A stretch of DNA of 64,000 nucleotides, taken from positions 62,001 to 126,000 of the forward strand of contig NC_014392.1 of assembly GCF_000145215.1 (NCBI RefSeq). The letters are read 5' to 3'. This stretch comes from Caldicellulosiruptor obsidiansis OB47 (lineage in GTDB: Bacteria; Bacillota; Thermoanaerobacteria; Caldicellulosiruptorales; Caldicellulosiruptoraceae). The position numbers and the translations under genes were made by a program. The notes under the pieces were generated by a model, which worked only from the letters and a program-made list of their open reading frames with translations, had not been told where the DNA came from and searched no databases. Below, one piece after another: positions 56,507-64,000 of the stretch (the first letter of the stretch is position 1; every line of letters starts with the position of its first letter).

Positions 56507-57628
56507 ATGAATTTGAAAAAGAACTTGCGTACTTACACTCTTATCATTGCCATACTTCTTATCTGGACCATATTTACAATACTTACTGATGGAAATTTTT
56601 TGACCCCAAGAAATCTTTCAATGCTTGCAAGACAGATGGCGATCACCGCACTTGTTGCAATAGGAATGGTATTTGTCATTGTTGCAGGACACATTGACCT
56701 GTCAGTTGGTTCTGTTGTTGGATTTACAGGAGCAATTGCAGGTGTATTGCAAGTATGGCATGGCTGGTCAACACCAGCAACAGTTCTTGCAGTAATTGTG
56801 ATAGGCATATTGATTGGTATCTGGCAGGGGTATTGGATAGCATACAGAGGTGTTCCAGCATTTATTGTTACTCTGGCAGGAATGCTAATATTCAGAGGTG
56901 GCGTGCTTTTAGCAAGCAAGGGTATCACTATCTCACCCTTTAAGGAGAGTTTTACATTTATCGGTCAAGGATATTTAAATAAAGCTTTGAGCATTGTGTT
57001 TGGAGCTGTTTTAATTGTTGGATACTTGCTTTTGACAATTAATCAAAGAAATAGAAGAAAGAAATATAACCTGGAAGTATTGCCGATGGGCTTAGAGATT
57101 GCAAAAGCAGCTGTTGTAATTGCATTGATAGCAGCATTTACAGGTGTTATGATAAGCTATGAAGGTATATCAATTCCTGTTCTCATATTAGTTATATTTA
57201 CTATACTACTGACTTTTATTTCACAAAACACAACATTTGGTAAATATGTTTATGCGATAGGAGGAAACAAAGAAGCTGCAAGCCTTTCTGGTATAAATAT
57301 TAAAAATATTACAATGAAGATTTTTATCCTGATGGGATTTTTATCTGCTTTGGCAGGAATTGTATTAACATCAAGACTTGACGCTGCAACCTCCGGTGCG
57401 GGAACAAACATGGAACTTGATGCAATTGCTGCTGCAATACTTGGTGGCACAAGCACGCTTGGTGGTGAAGGAACAGTTCCGGGTGCCATCATTGGTGCTT
57501 TAATTATGGCAAGTATCGACAACGGTATGAGTCTTTTGAATATGGAGTATTCATACCAGCTTATTGTAAAAGGTCTTGTCCTTGTATTTGCAGTATGGCT
57601 TGATATTATGTCAAGAAAGAAAGCATAA
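56507..57628 (+). CDS. xylH: Sugar ABC transporter permease, XylH type
   Basis: A 373-residue permease with about ten predicted helices. VIVAGHIDLSVGSVVGF and the late segment AAAILGGTSTLGGEG are the signatures of the RbsC/XylH/BPD_transp_2 family. Its start is three bases after the xylG stop, so translation is coupled. With XylF and XylG it completes the pentose/hexose importer. A large inverted repeat after the gene probably ends the transcript. Confidence 0.93.
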   Translation: MNLKKNLRTYTLIIAILLIWTIFTILTDGNFLTPRNLSMLARQMAITALVAIGMVFVIVAGHIDLSVGSVVGFTGAIAGVLQVWHGWSTPATVLAVIVIGILIGIWQGYWIAYRGVPAFIVTLAGMLIFRGGVLLASKGITISPFKESFTFIGQGYLNKALSIVFGAVLIVGYLLLTINQRNRRKKYNLEVLPMGLEIAKAAVVIALIAAFTGVMISYEGISIPVLILVIFTILLTFISQNTTFGKYVYAIGGNKEAASLSGINIKNITMKIFILMGFLSALAGIVLTSRLDAATSGAGTNMELDAIAAAILGGTSTLGGEGTVPGAIIGALIMASIDNGMSLLNMEYSYQLIVKGLVLVFAVWLDIMSRKKA

Positions 57629-57641
57629 AATATCAATTTTG

Positions 57642-57720
57642 AAAGGCCATAGCTTTAAACGGGTATTATTATATTCCATAAGATGAATATATTCTAACAA
57701 GTTTGAAAGCTATGGCCTTT
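57642..57720 (+). terminator. Long inverted repeat after xylH, probable terminator
   Basis: A 19-20 bp arm (57642-57660, AAAGGCCATAGCTTT...) pairs with 57701-57720 with one bulged base; a 40-base loop separates them. Four T follow. The loop is unusually large for a plain terminator. Confidence 0.6.
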
Positions 57721-57788
57721 TAAACTTTTGGGTGCAATTTAAAAATTTGACTTTAGAATCTGAAATATATTAAGAAAGGTGGCTGTTT

Positions 57789-58169
57789 ATGAACTCATGG
57801 ATAAAACTTAGAACAAATGCAATACAAAAGTTATCCAAAAAAGGTAGCCTTGCTCAAAAACTTAGTATTTTTGTATTAACATTGCTATTAATACCAATAA
57901 CTATTATTGATATATTTTCTGTGTCAAAAGCAGTAAATGCAGTGATAAGCGAAAGCAAAAAGTCATATTTGATTGCGACAAACTCAACAGCACAGTATTT
58001 TCAAATCTTATTTGAAACAGCAAAAAACGCTGCAATTCAGATTATGTCAAATGACAGCATACAATCTTTTTGCACAGGAGAAAGCCAAAATCTAAAGGAC
58101 GAAAATGAAAAGGCAAAAATAGCCCAAGATGCAAAAAAATATTATTGCAAATCTTGTAGTTACATCTGA
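57789..58169 (+). pseudogene. Methyl-accepting chemotaxis protein, N-terminal part (frameshift at A7 tract)
   Basis: The first 120 codons of a chemoreceptor: a membrane helix (about 24-45) and the start of the extracellular sensor. The frame departs after seven A (58133-58139). With six A it joins the next open frame smoothly (..[16 protein letters not shown]..). The last residues here ([10 protein letters not shown]) are out-of-frame. The start has a GAAAGGTGG site. With the piece below this is one gene of about 708 codons. Confidence 0.75.
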
Positions 58170-59913
58170 AATGTTCTCTGGTGCGTACATATTAACAAAT
58201 AGACAAACTTCATTGATGTTTCCACCTTTAGTTTTAGATTATTTTGATTTTCAGAAAATAGAAAATTCAAAATGGTACAAAACGATTATGGATTCGGCAG
58301 GATATGTTTTGATTGATTCTCATAGAGAAAACTTTGATGAGGTTGCTGAAAATAACAACAGTCAGATTCCTGCTTATGCATGTTCAATTGGATTTCAATT
58401 TAGAGATTTGAAAACTAACCAGATAAAAGGCGTAATGCTTTTGGATATAAAGGAAGAGTGGCTAAGAGAAAAGCTTCAATCTACAGAACTCTCAAAGCAA
58501 GGCGTCACAACTATAGGTCTTTTAGCTGGTGGCAAGATAGTGCTTCCATTAGATTGGGAAAACAAAATGAATCAAAAGCTAAAACCAAACGAAAGACTTG
58601 TACAAAAAGTTTTATCTCAGGTTGAGGCTGGCAAAAAAGGAGGGGCTTTTGAAACAGTTTATCAGCAAAAACCATATCTTATAACTTTTTCAAAAACTCA
58701 GTATTTTGACTGGACTGTAGTGGGTATGATACCGGTTAGTGCAATAGTAAAAAGTGCACGCAGTATGGAAAGCGTAATTATATTACTTACAGTTGTATTT
58801 ACATTAATTGCTATTGTGTTTGGCATCATCTTTGCTCTAAAAATAGTAAAGGATATTGAAAAAATAACCGATGTTATGGCGATAGCAGAAAAAGGCGACT
58901 TAACAAATACCATTAATATAAGGCGCAGTGATGAGATAGGGAGTCTTTCACGAAGCTTTAACAATATGACCAAGAACATTAAAAAACTTATAGAAAAGGG
59001 TGTAAATTTGACACAGCAGGTAACATCCTCAATAACTTCCCTGACAACAATAGCAAGTGAAACGTCGGCTGCTTCAAACGAAATAGCACGAGCAATTCAA
59101 GAGATCGCTGAGGGTGCAGGCAATCAGGCAAAAGAAGCTACAAATGTTTCTGAAATAGTATCACAGTTTGGTCAGAAAATAGAAGCTATTGTTTATTCAA
59201 TAGAACAAATAAATAAACTTTCAAAAGATGTATTTGAGCTTTCAGAAGATGGCTCCGATGCTGTAAAAAGCTTAGATAAAGCAACTGTTGACACTGTAAA
59301 TATTACAGATTCAATGATAAGAACAATAAATCAATTGACCGATTATTCAAAATCAATTGGGAAAATAATTAATCTTCTTGGTAGCATATCTGAGCAGACA
59401 AAACTGCTTGCACTTAATGCATCAATAGAGGCAGCAAAGGCGGGTGAGGCAGGAAGAGGCTTTGCAGTTGTTGCGAGCGAAATTCGCAAACTTGCTGATA
59501 TGTCAAAAGAATCAACGCGCGAGGTTGATGAGATAATAAAGAAAATAATAAATCAAACAAAAGAAGCACAGGAGATAGCAGACAAAGTGGAACTTGTTAT
59601 AAATAATCAAAACACAGCTGTTGAGACTGTCACAGGTGCGTTTGGTAAAATAAAGTCTGCAATTGAAGAATTATTCGAAAAAGTAGAAAGTATAAATAAA
59701 TTAATCTTATCAATAGACAAAGAGAAAACATCTATAATTGAAAGTATAGAAAATATTTCAGCTATTTCTCAAGAAACTGCAGCCTCAACCCAAGAAGTTT
59801 CAGCATCAACTGAAGAACAATTAGCTGCAATTGAAGAACTAAAAGCCATGATTGAAAGACTAAATATTTTAGCCCAAGACCTGTATCAGGCAATGCAGGT
59901 GTTTAAGGTTTGA
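58129..59913 (+). CDS. Methyl-accepting chemotaxis protein, main part
   Basis: 594 codons holding the remaining extracellular Cache-like sensor (to about 205), a second membrane helix (about 215-238), HAMP and a complete cytoplasmic signalling domain. The hairpin tip contains [19 protein letters not shown] and [15 protein letters not shown], which contact CheA and CheW. The apparent ATG at 58129 is not a real start; the gene begins at 57789. It is encoded right after the XylFGH genes and probably senses the same sugar, either directly or through the binding protein. If the shift is real and not bypassed, the receptor would lack its anchor helix and be inactive. Confidence 0.82.
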   Translation: MQKNIIANLVVTSEMFSGAYILTNRQTSLMFPPLVLDYFDFQKIENSKWYKTIMDSAGYVLIDSHRENFDEVAENNNSQIPAYACSIGFQFRDLKTNQIKGVMLLDIKEEWLREKLQSTELSKQGVTTIGLLAGGKIVLPLDWENKMNQKLKPNERLVQKVLSQVEAGKKGGAFETVYQQKPYLITFSKTQYFDWTVVGMIPVSAIVKSARSMESVIILLTVVFTLIAIVFGIIFALKIVKDIEKITDVMAIAEKGDLTNTINIRRSDEIGSLSRSFNNMTKNIKKLIEKGVNLTQQVTSSITSLTTIASETSAASNEIARAIQEIAEGAGNQAKEATNVSEIVSQFGQKIEAIVYSIEQINKLSKDVFELSEDGSDAVKSLDKATVDTVNITDSMIRTINQLTDYSKSIGKIINLLGSISEQTKLLALNASIEAAKAGEAGRGFAVVASEIRKLADMSKESTREVDEIIKKIINQTKEAQEIADKVELVINNQNTAVETVTGAFGKIKSAIEELFEKVESINKLILSIDKEKTSIIESIENISAISQETAASTQEVSASTEEQLAAIEELKAMIERLNILAQDLYQAMQVFKV

Positions 59914-59919
59914 AAAATG

Positions 59920-59954
59920 GAGCAGGCATGTACTCTTAAAAACAGTGCCTGCTC
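59920..59954. terminator. Terminator between the chemoreceptor gene and cassette 2
   Basis: GAGCAGGCA (59920-59928) pairs with TGCCTGCTC (59946-59954). It lies between convergent genes and has A/T-rich flanks on both sides. Confidence 0.75.
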
Positions 59955-59984
59955 TTATTTATGATAAGATTATATGATTTGTTT

Positions 59985-61028
59985 TTATTTTCCGAATATC
60001 TCTTCATATGAATGATAATTATCTTTGATAATAAGATTTATGTTATTTTTTGTAACAGCAACAGGCTCAACCAAATATGCCGGAACCATTTTATACCCGT
60101 TATTAACAAAATTCTTAGTATAAGGTAATTTATCTTTTTTAATAATCTTTTCAGCAATTTCTATTGTAAGATCAGATAGCTTTTTGATTGGTTTGTATAC
60201 TGTCATGAGCTGATATCCATTTACAATCCTTCTGCAAGCGCTAAGCTCAGCATCCTGCCCAACAACTGGAACTTTGCCTGCAAGTCTTTTTTCAGCTAAA
60301 GCAGAAATAGCTCCTTCTGCTAAGGAATCATTTTGTGCCAAAATTGCGTCAATACGCTTTCCTGCCTGAAGAAGTTTTGCAACATATTCATATGCATATT
60401 CTTTTTTCCATTTATAACAGTAATCTTCAAGAAGAATATTGATTTTGCCGGAGTTTATATATGATCCTAAAATTCTTCTATATCCTTCTCTTATTTGATA
60501 AGTATTATAGTCTCTGGGATTTCCCAAGATAAAAACATAGTTACCGGAAGGTGACTGTTTAAGCAGGTATTTTGCCATAATTTCGCCGATCTTTTTATTA
60601 TTAAATCCTACATAGGCATCTATGTTTGCATCTAAGGCTATTCGGTCGTAGCATATAACGGGGATGTTTTTCTGGTTTGCAAGTTCAATTGCATTTTTTG
60701 CAGAGTCGTAACTGCTGGGAACTATGATAAGTAAGTCTATACCTTTTGCAAGAAGGTATTTAACCTGCTGATACTGGGTCATATCATTTTCGTTTGCATT
60801 GGTCCATTCTACTTCAAAACCTTTCTTTTTTGCAGTATCAATGAGATATTTTCTATCAAAAAACCATCTTTCTTCTTTTAGTGTACTCATTGCAAATCCA
60901 ATTTTGGGCGGCCGGTTAATACTAATCTTTTTTAAAAAGTGAATATAAGCAGACAAAAAAAGAGCGATAAGTATTATAACAATAGTGAGTGTTATCATGA
61001 CTACTTTAAACTTTAATACTTTTTTCAT
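59985..61028 (-). CDS. Membrane-anchored XylF-like sensory sugar-binding protein, cassette 2
   Basis: A 347-residue paralogue of the protein at 48480: one N-terminal membrane helix (about 8-30) and a XylF-type binding fold (LKEERWFFDRK, TNANEND, CYDRIA, GFNNKKIGEIMAK, QNDSLAEGA, GQDAELSACRRI). The C-terminal KDNYHSYEEIF corresponds to KDNFHTWDEVY in cassette 1 and to the XylF family tail. It is the third gene of cassette 2, 16 bp after the regulator gene. Small differences at the binding motifs (Asp/Glu in GQDA-) might give a different sugar or affinity. It faces the chemoreceptor gene across a terminator. Confidence 0.85.
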   Translation of the reverse strand: MKKVLKFKVVMITLTIVIILIALFLSAYIHFLKKISINRPPKIGFAMSTLKEERWFFDRKYLIDTAKKKGFEVEWTNANENDMTQYQQVKYLLAKGIDLLIIVPSSYDSAKNAIELANQKNIPVICYDRIALDANIDAYVGFNNKKIGEIMAKYLLKQSPSGNYVFILGNPRDYNTYQIREGYRRILGSYINSGKINILLEDYCYKWKKEYAYEYVAKLLQAGKRIDAILAQNDSLAEGAISALAEKRLAGKVPVVGQDAELSACRRIVNGYQLMTVYKPIKKLSDLTIEIAEKIIKKDKLPYTKNFVNNGYKMVPAYLVEPVAVTKNNINLIIKDNYHSYEEIFGK

Positions 61029-61044
61029 TGTTATTTCCTCACCT

Positions 61045-62586
61045 TTATTTATTTCTGTTTCTTACCGAAGCAGGTGTTGAACCTGTATATTTTTTAAATG
61101 CTTTGATAAAGTAATTAGGGTCATCAAATCCAACTTCATAGGCTATTTCTTTTATTGGCATATTTGTCTCTATTAAAAGCTTTTGTGCATGCTCTATTTT
61201 CATTTTTATCAGGTATTCTTTAAAATTTATACCAACCGACTTTTTAAAAATTTTACTGAAATAGTAAGGGCTTATATTCAATACTTGGCTCATCTCTTCT
61301 AAAGAGATATTTCTTTTAAAATTGTTTTTGATATATTCAATTGCTTGTGAAACTATGTTACTTGAACTGTATGTTTTCTTTTGTATTGCTGCTTCGCTGA
61401 TAATTATCTGAATTATTTCGGATGACTTTTGAGTTAACTCATTTTCATTGTCGATTGTAATAATATCTTTCAAAAATTTTTCCATTACATGTATAGCTTT
61501 TGCACTTTCTTTAATGTTAATTTCAATTAATAACTGGATTACAAAAAGAATTACTTTGTATCTTGCCTGATTGATTCCATATGCCGTAATATATTTTTTT
61601 ATAAGTTCTGAAATCTGCTGTTGTTTTTGAATAATGTTAGTAGTTTTTAAAAGCGAGTTTAAAAGTCTTTTTTCCATTATCTCTATTTCAACGTACAAAT
61701 CTGTTACATCTTGGTTATCATCAGAAATTATATTGCTATAGCTTTCGTAAAATGCTTCTTCAAAATCATCATAAAGGTTGCATAAACTGCTCAAACCTAT
61801 CTGTATTTCGGCATCTGTTTTGGCTTTGATTATCTTCTGTAGTTTGTCTTTTAAAACATCTTTATAGGTCTCATTTTCAGCTGAGAATATACATAGGAGT
61901 GAGCTTGGGGATAAAAAAGAGACAACGCATTTATTTGAAAAAGCTGATTTAATTTCAGTTTTAAGATCATTTAAAATGTCTATATTATTTAATGTATTTT
62001 CCTGCTCTAACCTCACAATTGCAATAATGCCATACTGAAGGCTCTGAATTTCGAGAAACTGCTCTATTTGCCTTAGGTTAAGGTCAGAAAAAAGTTTGTT
62101 GTTCAAAATAAAAAACAAAAGTCCATTTTCTATTAAAGATTGCATAGCCTTGATTTTTCTTTTTTTCTCCATTTCCTCCTTTTGCTTAGATAGGATATTA
62201 TCAATTTCTTCAAAAGCTTTTTTTGTTATGTTTACAATATCAGATACCAGGTATGGTTTTAGAATATAAGAAAATGCACCAAGTTCAACCGATTTTCTGG
62301 CATATTCAAATTTATCATGTGCTGAAATTATTATAAAAAGAGGAAAAGGTTCTTTTTTTGTTTTTCGAATTTCTTCCATAACTTCTATTCCACTCATGTC
62401 AGGCATTTGAATATCTATAAAAACTATGTGGTAATTTTCAAACATTAGTTTTTGCAGTGCTTCTTCTCCATCATAAGCTTCATCAATAGTCATCTGCTCA
62501 GAAAAATTTTTTCTCAATATATGCGAAATTGATTCAATTACTATAGACTCATCATCACAGATAAGAATTTTTTTCATTTTTTTCAA
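61045..62586 (-). CDS. YesN-type AraC response regulator, cassette 2
   Basis: A 513-residue regulator: receiver with phosphoacceptor D58 (VFIDIQMPD), middle region and C-terminal AraC domain (ISLEEMSQVLNISPYYFSKIFK; EIAYEVGFDDPNYFIKAFK). The AraC domain is very similar to that of cassette 1 (PYYFSKxFKK, then VGFxDPNYFIKAFKKxTG), so both regulators may bind related sites. It follows the kinase gene after 14 bp. The ribosome site AAGGAG precedes the ATG. Confidence 0.9.
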   Translation of the reverse strand: MKKMKKILICDDESIVIESISHILRKNFSEQMTIDEAYDGEEALQKLMFENYHIVFIDIQMPDMSGIEVMEEIRKTKKEPFPLFIIISAHDKFEYARKSVELGAFSYILKPYLVSDIVNITKKAFEEIDNILSKQKEEMEKKRKIKAMQSLIENGLLFFILNNKLFSDLNLRQIEQFLEIQSLQYGIIAIVRLEQENTLNNIDILNDLKTEIKSAFSNKCVVSFLSPSSLLCIFSAENETYKDVLKDKLQKIIKAKTDAEIQIGLSSLCNLYDDFEEAFYESYSNIISDDNQDVTDLYVEIEIMEKRLLNSLLKTTNIIQKQQQISELIKKYITAYGINQARYKVILFVIQLLIEINIKESAKAIHVMEKFLKDIITIDNENELTQKSSEIIQIIISEAAIQKKTYSSSNIVSQAIEYIKNNFKRNISLEEMSQVLNISPYYFSKIFKKSVGINFKEYLIKMKIEHAQKLLIETNMPIKEIAYEVGFDDPNYFIKAFKKYTGSTPASVRNRNK

Positions 62587-62600
62587 CTCCTTATAAATAA

Positions 62601-64000
62601 TTAGTTTATATAGGGAATAGTGATTGTCACTGTTGTTCCAATATTTTTCTTTGACTCAATAAAAATAGGCTCTTTTATTCCAAAGAAAAACTCAAGCCGT
62701 TTTTTGATATTTTCAATACCTATACCTGTAGAAGTCTTAGAAACAAAAGATTTTTTTGTAATTTCTTCTAATACTTTAGGTTCTATACCACTGCCATTAT
62801 CAATAATTTGAATTTTTACATAATTAGAGTAATGTTTTTTTGCAACTATTTTTATTGTTCCTTCTCTCTTTTTTGCAAATCCATGAACGATAGAATTTTC
62901 AACTATGGGCTGAAGTATCATGCTTGGTATTTTTGCATCTTCAATATCTTTTTCGATATCAATTTCAAGATTGATTTTATTTCTAAATCTTATATTATGA
63001 ATAAATACATAATTCTTCACATTTTCAATTTCTTCATTTAGCGTTACAAGTTTATTAATGTTTTGGACAGAATATCTGAGATAATTAGAAGTTTTTATAA
63101 GCATATCATAAGTTTTATCTGCATTTTCCAGCATTGCCATTTGAGCAAGGGTATTTAGTGTATTGAATAAAAAGTGAGGATTTATTTGAGATTGAAGTGA
63201 TTTTAACTCAGCTTCTTGTAGAGCCTGTTGATACCTCACCATTTCTATTTCTTTTTTTGCAAGTTCTTTTTCAAGCTCAGCTTTATCTTCAAGTCTTTTG
63301 AGCATGTCTTTGATGTTTTCAAGCATGTCGCTAAATGAATTATTTAAAATTCCCAGTTCATCTGTAGGTTCAACCTTTGGTATTGAAAAATTGAGTTCTC
63401 CTTTTGCAACCTTATTTGAATAATGTGCAAGCCTTGATATTGGTTCGGTTAACTCTTTTGTAAAAAGGAGACTCACAACTATTGATAGCACAAACCACAA
63501 TACTATTACTACATAATTCGTATTTGTAATTTTTCGAATAGAACTTTTCAAACTATTATAATATTCAACGCTGTGATTTATTTTACTTTGTGTAAACTTT
63601 TGCAAAAAATAATTTGCATATTCTAAGCTTTCAATGGTTTCAGAAAGTTTTTTTGTGTAATCTTTTCCCTGTTTCTTAAAAAGTATCACCATATCAATAT
63701 TGTCATTTATTGTTTTGTATATATTAGTTATACTTCTTTTATAAACAATTTCGTCTTCGCTCTGACAACTGAGCTGATTTAGTTCATAAGATATAGAATT
63801 CAGGCTATCATAAACGTTTAAAATAGAATCTGAGTCTCCTGAAATAACATAAGATTGAATGCTCCTTCTTATTGTTCCAAAGTTATTTGTTATGGTATTT
63901 ATGCTTTCTATGTTGTGGTATGTTCTATCAAAGTAGTTATGAAGAAAATTGACATTAATCTGAATCAAAAGATTTATTGTAATTGTTATAAAAACAAATG
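62601..64000 (-). CDS. LytS/YesM-type sensor kinase, cassette 2 (5' end outside window)
   Basis: At least 466 codons. The frame stays open past the TTG at 63968 to the window edge and there encodes a hydrophobic helix (FVFITITINLLIQ), so the true start lies beyond 64000. It has an extracellular helical region with ISGDSDS and VYDSLNSI (as in cassette 1), a second helix, HAMP, a coiled coil, the INPHFLFN phosphoacceptor histidine and a HATPase (ENSIVHGFA, DNGSGI, GIGIENIKKRL). It is the paralogue of the kinase at 51143 and the upstream gene of cassette 2 as seen here. Whether another anchored binding protein precedes it, as in cassette 1, is not visible. Confidence 0.88.
   Translation of the reverse strand, partial: FVFITITINLLIQINVNFLHNYFDRTYHNIESINTITNNFGTIRRSIQSYVISGDSDSILNVYDSLNSISYELNQLSCQSEDEIVYKRSITNIYKTINDNIDMVILFKKQGKDYTKKLSETIESLEYANYFLQKFTQSKINHSVEYYNSLKSSIRKITNTNYVVIVLWFVLSIVVSLLFTKELTEPISRLAHYSNKVAKGELNFSIPKVEPTDELGILNNSFSDMLENIKDMLKRLEDKAELEKELAKKEIEMVRYQQALQEAELKSLQSQINPHFLFNTLNTLAQMAMLENADKTYDMLIKTSNYLRYSVQNINKLVTLNEEIENVKNYVFIHNIRFRNKINLEIDIEKDIEDAKIPSMILQPIVENSIVHGFAKKREGTIKIVAKKHYSNYVKIQIIDNGSGIEPKVLEEITKKSFVSKTSTGIGIENIKKRLEFFFGIKEPIFIESKKNIGTTVTITIPYIN

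Noticed and set aside
57642..57720. Inverted repeat considered as a miniature transposable element
   Set aside because: No flanking target duplication seen and no second copy in the window; a terminator is simpler.

Overview
The window is AT-rich, low-GC Gram-positive DNA from an anaerobic, plant-glycan-degrading thermophile. It is most like Caldicellulosiruptor (Bacillota): S-layer-homology (SLH) surface glucanases, several YesM/LytS-YesN two-component systems, CUT1 sugar transporters without their own ATPase, a walRK locus and many TTG starts. The genus is inferred from gene content; no rRNA or tRNA gene was seen.

Layout. 1-3475 is the end of an exopolysaccharide/rhamnose cluster (glycosyltransferases, rfbD, polyprenyl glycosylphosphotransferase). 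3568-5210 holds a frameshifted coiled-coil gene, a macro-domain protein and a small anchored protein. 5542-10866 is a 1774-residue SLH protein with a transglutaminase-like Cys-His-Asp domain. 11077-13212 is pyrG and a small membrane protein. 13406-18481 is a walR-walK-(secreted protein)-walH-walI locus.

18702-40380 looks like one beta-glucan utilisation region: an Lpl-type transporter, a YesM/YesN pair, a giant SLH-GH16-CBM protein, a GH161/GH94-like phosphorylase, a second kinase/regulator (frameshifted, and fused to its regulator) and a second CUT1 transporter. The proposed flow is surface hydrolysis of beta-1,3(-1,4)-glucan, oligosaccharide import, then phosphorolysis inside the cell.

40501-47662 is an eroding stretch. 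It has an NPCBM-like pseudogene, an XRE/ImmA-type regulator with a dead PIN-domain partner, nagA, an AraC remnant, a permease remnant, an intact GH30 gene and a GH2 remnant.

47697-64000 is the most interesting part. A XylF/XylG/XylH-type transporter and a methyl-accepting chemotaxis gene are flanked by two paralogous, transporter-facing sensory cassettes. Each has a LytS-type kinase, a YesN-type regulator and a membrane-anchored XylF-like binding protein; the left one also has a second, divergent anchored binding protein. This suggests that one sugar-binding fold feeds import, chemotaxis and transcription.

A recurring theme is single-base frameshifts in short homopolymer tracts of sensor genes. 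They may be sequencing errors, real decay or slippage sites; sequence alone cannot decide.
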